Source: an uncultured Butyrivibrio sp. (GTDB lineage Bacteria > Bacillota > Clostridia > Lachnospirales > Lachnospiraceae). Taken from it: a stretch of 28,837 nt of DNA. Shown here one piece after another: positions 24,072 through 28,837 of this stretch. The translations under genes were made by a program, and so were the position numbers. The notes under the pieces were generated by a model. That model was not told where the DNA came from, ran no database searches, and saw only the letters and a list, made by a program, of their open reading frames with translations. Every line of letters begins with the position of its first letter. Position 1 is the stretch's first letter. The DNA is taken from positions 12,765-41,601 of the forward strand of contig CAJTON010000020.1 of NCBI GenBank assembly GCA_910577605.1. The letters are read 5' to 3'.

Positions 24072-25423
24072 TTTTCCCTCCTGAAGATCCCCTTTAACAC
24101 CTCGAACCAATAATCGAACGAAGCCGCGACCGCCGCCCTGATATAAGAAAAAGACAGTATCCTTTTTCTCATTATCAGCATTGCGAGCTTGACATAAAGC
24201 TTGTAGAACTCCTTGTAAAACGTAAAGCGGCTCATCTTCGTGGGCGTGATCGTCAGATGCACGAAATCCCATTTTCTGTAATCCTGCGTGACTATCCTGT
24301 CCTTGTATTTCTCAAACTGCTCCGTACCCGGCATCGGAGTAAGTATAGAGATCGTGGATAAATACAGCTCATGTTTTCTGATAAATTCATAGAGCTTCTT
24401 AAAGTAGCTTCTGTCAGCGTCTATGTCTATCATAAAAAGTCCAATGCAGGTTATCCCGCTTTCCTTAAGCACCTCAAGCGCCCTGAGAATAATTCCGACG
24501 CTGCTGTCCTTATTGTATTTCTCAAGCACCTCGTCGTCTATGACCTCAAGCCCGACCGCGCACATCGTAACGCCGATTCCCGCCAGCTTTTTCATGTATT
24601 CAGGATTCGCGGCAATAAAATCAGCCCTGAAATACAGGGAAAACTTCTTGCGTATCCCCGCCTCGCCTATAAGCCCTATGAACTTATCAAGCTTTGTTTT
24701 ATCGACGTAAAAGGTATCGTCAACTATCCAGATATTATCGCATTTGATATTCTTTATCTCATCTACGACGTTTTCCGGCTCCCTGCAAAGATATTTCCCG
24801 CCGTTTAAAAGCGTCGAGAAGCAGTAATTGCAGCTGTGTGGACAGCTGTAACTCGCCTTTAGGATCGCGCAGGATTTCATGGTGACGTACTTGTACTTCT
24901 TGATGTTCGCGTAAAAATGCTCCCTGTCGGGAAACGGCAGCGCGCTAACGTCAAATATCTGCCTTTCGTTTTTGCGCCATTCCTTCCCGTCAAAATAACA
25001 GATACCCTTTATGTCCCTGAGATCCTCACGCGAAGCTTCCAGAATATCCTCAAACGGTCTGAAGCCCCCGCTGTGGATTATCACGTCCAGACCCTCAATG
25101 TAAAAATCCTCCGGCATGACCTCGGCGTGCGGTCCGCCGACGACTGTAAGCGCGGACGGGGCGTATTTTCTTACCGCCGCGGCATACTTTCCGACCGCGC
25201 GTATATGTACGAAATTCGCGGTAAAGGCTACGATGTCCGGCTTAAAGCTTTTTATCACGGACTTGAGCGATTTCCCGCTCACCGTAAGGTCGCATATCCT
25301 CGCATCGGCGTTCTTTCTACCGCATACGGCGCTAAGATATTCCAGCTCAAGCGGCTCCGTCCTTATCAGCGATAATTTGGTGAACACGTTTTTAAATTCA
25401 GGTTTGACCAGTAATACTTTCAT
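24068..25423 (-). CDS. B12-binding-type radical SAM enzyme 3
   Basis: 451 residues from ATG 25423, which has AGAGG 6 bases upstream; longer frames enter the preceding acyltransferase gene. The N-terminal cobalamin-binding-type domain begins MKVLLVKPEF, with EPLELEYL at 23-30 and TVVGGPHAEVMPEDF, nearly the same blocks as enzyme 2. The iron-sulfur motif CPHSCNYC has Cys194, Cys198 and Cys201. The core contains IWIVDDTFYVDKTKL, paralleling IYIVDDDFLVDRERI in enzyme 2, and ILTPMPGTEQF. The C-terminal tail is helical and basic. It overlaps the upstream acyltransferase gene by 26 bp and the downstream methyltransferase by 4 bp. Probably a tandem duplicate relation with enzyme 2, now diverged. Substrate unknown. 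Confidence 0.88.
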   Translation of the reverse strand: MKVLLVKPEFKNVFTKLSLIRTEPLELEYLSAVCGRKNADARICDLTVSGKSLKSVIKSFKPDIVAFTANFVHIRAVGKYAAAVRKYAPSALTVVGGPHAEVMPEDFYIEGLDVIIHSGGFRPFEDILEASREDLRDIKGICYFDGKEWRKNERQIFDVSALPFPDREHFYANIKKYKYVTMKSCAILKASYSCPHSCNYCFSTLLNGGKYLCREPENVVDEIKNIKCDNIWIVDDTFYVDKTKLDKFIGLIGEAGIRKKFSLYFRADFIAANPEYMKKLAGIGVTMCAVGLEVIDDEVLEKYNKDSSVGIILRALEVLKESGITCIGLFMIDIDADRSYFKKLYEFIRKHELYLSTISILTPMPGTEQFEKYKDRIVTQDYRKWDFVHLTITPTKMSRFTFYKEFYKLYVKLAMLIMRKRILSFSYIRAAVAASFDYWFEVLKGIFRREK

Positions 25424-26393
25424 CTTTTTCCTCTTTAAAAACACGGTATTGCGCAAATCCGTACTTGTATTCCAGCAGTCCTTTTCCAAGCCTGACCAAA
25501 AGATTCAGCAGCTTGTTCGTGTGATGCGCGTAAAAATATCTCGGCTCAAGACGCGCACCGAATTTTAACTTGGTCTGCTCCGAGGTCTGACCGAAATCTA
25601 TGACCGAGCAGCGGTTAGCGACCGCATACTGAATGATATTGTAAAGCATAAAATAATAAAGGTCGGCGGTCTTATAAGCGTAATCCATGCCGCAGAGCAT
25701 AAATATCAGCCTGTCCCCGTCTTTTCTTAGCAGTACGAAGCCCCTTAACGTCCCGCCCTCCCAGAAACCTAAGGTTTGCGCGTTTACCCCTTCAAAAAAG
25801 CCCTTTTCAAGCCTCTCAAGCTTGTAATCGGATTTCTGGTATGTGTTAAGATACAGTCTGTATACGTCGGGCATTCCGCCGTCGGCCGGTCTTACCTCAA
25901 TGCCGCGGCAGGCTTTTGCGGCAAGCTTTATCCGCCTTCTGTACTGGCTCCTTAACGCCCTAAGATAATCCTCAGCCGTCTCAAAGCGGTTCTCAAAAAC
26001 GCAGGTCGGCAAAGTCTCCCCGACCGTCATGCCCTTCAGAGCAAAAGGGTTTTTGGCGTTCAGCACAAGCTTCGCGCCCTTTATCGACTTTATGTACTCA
26101 AGCATGAAGCTTTCGTTATTGGTTACGTAGCCGCAGTCGCTTAACGAACAGGGATAGCCGATCACCTTAAGGTTAAAGTACAGGCTCTTTTTGCCGAAGG
26201 TAAGTATATTCATCCTGTTTCTGTACAGGACAAAAAAAGCGAAATCGCCTCCGCGCCTTATATAGTGGTATTCCTGCTCAAACGGATTCTCTTTTTTGAG
26301 CAGCTTGAGCATATCTCTCTCAAAAGGATACGGCAGTTCTTCGTCCATATGCCCGCGTATCCCGTCAAACGAAGCGCTTACATACGCCTCCAT
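25398..26393 (-). CDS. GNAT/FemAB-fold acyltransferase
   Basis: 331 residues from ATG 26393, 4 bp after the upstream stop; the ribosome binding site is weak (AAGG about 12 bases upstream), which suggests coupling to translation of the preceding gene. The C-terminal half resembles the Acetyltransf_6 or FemAB-like GNAT family: YLRALRSQYRRRIKLA, a FYRLYLNTYQKS-type helix, LRGFVLLRKDGDRLIFMLCGMD and the ending IDFGQTSEQTKLKFGARLEPRYFY. Members transfer acyl or aminoacyl groups to amines. It overlaps radical SAM enzyme 3 by 26 bp. Given the carrier protein and ligase nearby, an acyl-ACP donor is plausible (inference). Bases 26394-26486 of a longer frame are part of the neighbouring gene. Confidence 0.8.
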   Translation of the reverse strand: MEAYVSASFDGIRGHMDEELPYPFERDMLKLLKKENPFEQEYHYIRRGGDFAFFVLYRNRMNILTFGKKSLYFNLKVIGYPCSLSDCGYVTNNESFMLEYIKSIKGAKLVLNAKNPFALKGMTVGETLPTCVFENRFETAEDYLRALRSQYRRRIKLAAKACRGIEVRPADGGMPDVYRLYLNTYQKSDYKLERLEKGFFEGVNAQTLGFWEGGTLRGFVLLRKDGDRLIFMLCGMDYAYKTADLYYFMLYNIIQYAVANRCSVIDFGQTSEQTKLKFGARLEPRYFYAHHTNKLLNLLVRLGKGLLEYKYGFAQYRVFKEEKDESITGQT

Positions 26394-26397
26394 ACCG

Positions 26398-27480
26398 TCA
26401 CAAGGCCTTCTCATACACCGCATACTCCTTGTATTCACGATCGCACAGCGCCTGACAAAAGCTGTTTGAATCCTTATTCTCATCAAGTATCCACGAGGTC
26501 TCCACCCTGTCCGTTCCGTAATTTTTCAGGCTGAGGAAAACCTGATGTATAAGCCCCATCGGCAGCCCCGCCTTCCTGTACTCCTCCAAAACCCCGTATT
26601 CCATGATTTTGGCGGCGCGGATTTTTCGGTTATATAAAATATTCCTGAAAAAATGCTTCGCTCCGAAAATCTCCCCGCCCTTTGCAAGCTCGTTGAAATC
26701 GGGATACCACATGATGAAAGCGACGGGTCTGTCCCCGTCGAAGGCAAAAATAAGGGAGTCCTCCTTCATAAAGAGAAACAGCTCCTTAAGCATCTCCCTG
26801 TCCTCTTCATAATTGCGTTTAAAATAATATCTGTGCCCCTCAAAAGCCTGATTGTTCAGATCCGTGTATATCCTTGAATAATAATCGAATTTCTTTTTGT
26901 CGAAACGTCTGAATTCATAATTCCTGTTAAGCTTCTCTATTACTCCCTTATATCTGTCAAGCCTGTCGTCAACAGCTTCTATAAAATATGAATTAAGTTT
27001 TATCACATCGAAGCCGGCGTCCCTGAAATAAAAATTGTAAAATTCGGGATTTGCCGCGGCGGAGAAGGAATTTATCTCTCCGTAATGAGAATTAAGAAAT
27101 CCAAGACCGTAATTCACATGACCGTTCAGACCCGCAACAAGCCTGCCGCATTTATTTTCCCTGCCGAAACATACCGCCTTATCTATAAGCAGACTGACAG
27201 CCTGCTCGTTATTCTCAAGGCTTTCAAAAAAGCATATCTGTATGTATTCGGGCAGGTCCCGCGCGTATACGACTATGCCCTGACAAAGAATTTCTCCGTC
27301 CCGCACAATGTTCAGAGGATATATCTTTTTGTCCCTGATGAAGCTCGTTTTGCCCGCGAACACTTCTTTTATCATAAAATAACTGTTATCGACAAATATG
27401 CCTCTGTCCTTATAGAGCTTTTTCCTGAAATCAAGAAATCTCTTCTGCTCTTTTTTGTTATCCGCAAGTACCGCTTCCAT
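26398..27480 (-). CDS. GNAT-fold N-acyltransferase (YghO-like)
   Basis: 360 residues with a layout like large GNAT proteins of the YghO type: MEAVLADNKKEQKRFLDFR at the start, KKIYPLNIVRDGEILCQGIVVY, then FFESLENNEQAVSLLIDKA, CGRLVAGLNGHVNYGLGF, and a second GNAT half with SLIFAFDGDRPVAFIMWYPDFNE and YGVLEEYRKAGLPMGLIHQ. The two halves suggest a duplicated GNAT fold. The acceptor and donor are unknown; relatives occur in natural-product and lipid clusters. The ATG has GGAG 5 bases upstream. It is 12 bp from the carrier protein gene and 4 bp from the second acyltransferase. It differs clearly in sequence from the second one, so the pair is not a simple duplication. Confidence 0.82.
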   Translation of the reverse strand: MEAVLADNKKEQKRFLDFRKKLYKDRGIFVDNSYFMIKEVFAGKTSFIRDKKIYPLNIVRDGEILCQGIVVYARDLPEYIQICFFESLENNEQAVSLLIDKAVCFGRENKCGRLVAGLNGHVNYGLGFLNSHYGEINSFSAAANPEFYNFYFRDAGFDVIKLNSYFIEAVDDRLDRYKGVIEKLNRNYEFRRFDKKKFDYYSRIYTDLNNQAFEGHRYYFKRNYEEDREMLKELFLFMKEDSLIFAFDGDRPVAFIMWYPDFNELAKGGEIFGAKHFFRNILYNRKIRAAKIMEYGVLEEYRKAGLPMGLIHQVFLSLKNYGTDRVETSWILDENKDSNSFCQALCDREYKEYAVYEKAL

Positions 27481-27492
27481 ACTTTCTCCGTT

Positions 27493-27717
27493 CTAGTGCT
27501 TTATCCTGCCTTCAAGATACTCCGTAAGGTCCCCTACGGTATTGAGCGAGCGGTAGCTTTCCTCCTCGATCTCTATGCCGTATTTATCCTCGATCAAGGC
27601 GATTATATTGACAAAATCAAAGGAGGTCAGATCAAGGTCCTTCTTAAAATTCGTACTTAATTCTATATTCTCTATCTGATAATTGTCTTTAAGTATTTTG
27701 GCAAGCTCTTCAAACAT
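27493..27717 (-). CDS. Stand-alone acyl carrier protein
   Basis: 74-residue phosphopantetheine carrier protein with the four-helix pattern (FEELAKILKDNY, DFVNIIALIEDKYGIEI, TVGDLTEYLEGRI). Ser32 in DLTSFDF is the expected attachment site for 4'-phosphopantetheine. The usual DSL is DLTS here, a departure that may indicate a specialised carrier rather than the fatty acid synthase ACP. It overlaps the adenylating enzyme gene by 8 bp, with AAGGAG 5 bases before its ATG, so the two are made together. It probably receives the acyl group activated by that enzyme. Confidence 0.93.
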   Translation of the reverse strand: MFEELAKILKDNYQIENIELSTNFKKDLDLTSFDFVNIIALIEDKYGIEIEEESYRSLNTVGDLTEYLEGRIKH

Positions 27718-28837
27718 AGTTGCTCCTTATTATTTTCTTAGTGCTTGTTTTATCAAATTCCCTGTCCTCAAGCTCGTAAGCGTCGATACGCATATAGTAC
27801 GGAAGGCTTTCGTTTATCCTTTTTATATCCTCTTCGATTCCGCCGCAGCCACCGTCCGTAAATATCCTTGCGACTATAAGACTGCTGTTTTTATTGCGTC
27901 TTGCTACTATAAGGCATTCCTTTACATACGGCAGCTTCATAAGCTCGTTTTCTATAAGTTCCGGTGAAAAATTTTTGCCGTTTTCCAGTATGATAAGATT
28001 TTTCTTTCTTCCGGTCACATAAAGAACATCGTTTTCGAGAAATCCCAGATCGCCCGTTTTGTACCAGCCGTCCGACATTGCCTCCTTCGTCGCCGCCTCG
28101 TCCTTATAATAGCCTGACATCACGCAGTTTCCCTTGACAAGTATCTCTCCGTCGGGCGCGGTCTTTACCTTGACGCCGTATACGACGCGTCCCACGCTTT
28201 CGGGTATATTGTCCGCGGCCCTGTTTACGGAAACAAGCGGCGAGCATTCCGTCAGACCGTAGCCGTTTAAAAGCTTTATCCCAAGCTCTTCAAACCTTTC
28301 GGCGTAAAAAGGATCGAGCGGCGCTCCGCCGCAGGATATCAGTCTGAGCCTCCTGTTTATAAGTCCTCCGAAGAAAAGTCGGCGCAGATCGATCTTCACG
28401 CATCTAAGCGCGTTGCTCAACGCGATCATCCTGCGCAATAATTTTTCTTTGCCGCGCCTTTTCGCCTCTCTGAGGATATTGTTGTAAATGCCCTCCGCCA
28501 CCATCGGCACAACGCCTATATAGTAAGGGTCATAAAATTTAAAATCCTTCGCAAGCTCTTTCAGGCTCATATTTATACACACGGTATTCCCGTTGTAAAG
28601 AGGCGTCAGCACTCCGGGATTAAAGCCGTAGGTGTGATTCATCGGCAGTACTTGTAACGTCGGGGTTTTCAGATGATTGTTTTGGATAGCGGCCCTTAAA
28701 TTAGAAACTATATTATACTGAGAAAGCATTACGCCCTTGATATTTCCGGTCGTGCCGGAGGTAAACGCCAGCACCGAAAATCTGCGCGGGTCAACCTTCT
28801 TTATCTCCTCAAAAAAAGTATCCGTATCGCGCGATGT
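27710..28837 (-). CDS. AMP-binding acyl-adenylating enzyme (acyl-ACP synthetase-like), 5' end missing
   Basis: 375 C-terminal residues are visible; the reading frame is open to the right edge, so the start lies outside. It is an ANL-superfamily adenylating enzyme: ATP loop FTSGTTGNIKGVMLS, the NGYGLTECSP motif, KTGDLGFLENDVLYVTGRKKN and the C-terminal domain with the hinge GRKKNLII and a lysine in the tail KTSTKKIIRS. The overall pattern is like long-chain fatty acid ligases (AMP ligase of the acyl-CoA synthetase or fatty acyl-AMP type). Followed directly by an ACP gene with an 8-bp overlap, it probably loads an acid onto that carrier. The acid's identity is unknown. GTG at 28774 is not the start; 21 further sense codons precede it. 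Confidence 0.93.
   Translation of the reverse strand, partial: TSRDTDTFFEEIKKVDPRRFSVLAFTSGTTGNIKGVMLSQYNIVSNLRAAIQNNHLKTPTLQVLPMNHTYGFNPGVLTPLYNGNTVCINMSLKELAKDFKFYDPYYIGVVPMVAEGIYNNILREAKRRGKEKLLRRMIALSNALRCVKIDLRRLFFGGLINRRLRLISCGGAPLDPFYAERFEELGIKLLNGYGLTECSPLVSVNRAADNIPESVGRVVYGVKVKTAPDGEILVKGNCVMSGYYKDEAATKEAMSDGWYKTGDLGFLENDVLYVTGRKKNLIILENGKNFSPELIENELMKLPYVKECLIVARRNKNSSLIVARIFTDGGCGGIEEDIKRINESLPYYMRIDAYELEDREFDKTSTKKIIRSNYV

Noticed and set aside
24072..24272. 67-residue N-terminal extension of the methyltransferase
   Set aside because: It runs through the coding end of radical SAM enzyme 3; AGGAGG before ATG 24071 fixes the start.
20686..25423. Methylthiotransferases (MiaB/RimO type)
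   Set aside because: The three radical SAM proteins lack the N-terminal cysteine-containing UPF0004 domain and the TRAM domain; they have a cobalamin-binding-type N-terminal region instead.
28772..28774. GTG at 28774 as start of the adenylating enzyme
   Set aside because: The frame stays open for 21 more codons to the window edge, and the ATP-loop motif begins directly after the GTG, so most of the N-terminal domain must lie outside.

Overview
The window reads as a chromosomal segment of an endospore-forming, anaerobic Bacillota of class Clostridia, most likely gut-associated. The indicators are spoIVA, the der-plsY-gpsA-spoIVA gene set, the rbgA-rnhB-(FliK-like)-(FlhB-like)-yraN set, a fucose catabolic operon and many B12-type radical SAM enzymes. 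Base composition is mid-range by eye. AGGAGG-type ribosome binding sites are common, and some genes use TTG or GTG starts. Genus cannot be set from sequence alone. I saw no tRNA, rRNA, CRISPR array, transposase or integrase, and no gene-free stretch exceeds 300 bases.

Layout. (1) Bases 1-2326: the start of a small FakA/DAK-like protein with a good promoter, then a two-gene unit (cytoplasmic-looking phage-type lysozyme, then lipoprotein) with its own promoter and terminator. (2) Bases 2327-13368, all on the minus strand and transcribed toward low coordinates: der, plsY, gpsA (frameshifted in this sequence), a large LuxR/MalT-type regulator, fucI, fucA, a rhamnulokinase-family sugar kinase, then spoIVA. 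The regulator and fucose genes sit between gpsA and spoIVA, which are close neighbours in many spore formers. (3) Base 13567 onward: prs, the only confident plus-strand gene, divergent from der and convergent with pgeF. (4) Bases 14760-28837, one unbroken minus-strand run of sixteen genes with gaps of 0-53 bp and many overlaps. It starts beyond the right edge with an acyl-adenylating enzyme, then an acyl carrier protein, two GNAT-fold acyltransferases, a B12-type radical SAM enzyme, a SAM methyltransferase and two more B12-type radical SAM enzymes. It then runs into rbgA, rnhB, FliK-like, FlhB-like, yraN, a membrane protein, a ydeI-like gene and pgeF.

How genes work together. FucI, FucA and the kinase can convert L-fucose to L-fuculose, L-fuculose-1-phosphate, then dihydroxyacetone phosphate plus L-lactaldehyde; the adjacent regulator probably controls them. 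No transporter or propanediol genes are present here. PlsY and GpsA both serve phospholipid synthesis.

The most novel part is 20686-28837, which looks like an undescribed biosynthetic cluster. An acid is probably adenylated and loaded on a stand-alone carrier protein, transferred by GNAT-fold enzymes to an amine or similar acceptor, and altered by three radical SAM enzymes and a methyltransferase. There is no ketosynthase, condensation domain or thioesterase in view. The product is unknown, and the loading enzyme is cut by the window edge, so more cluster genes may lie upstream.
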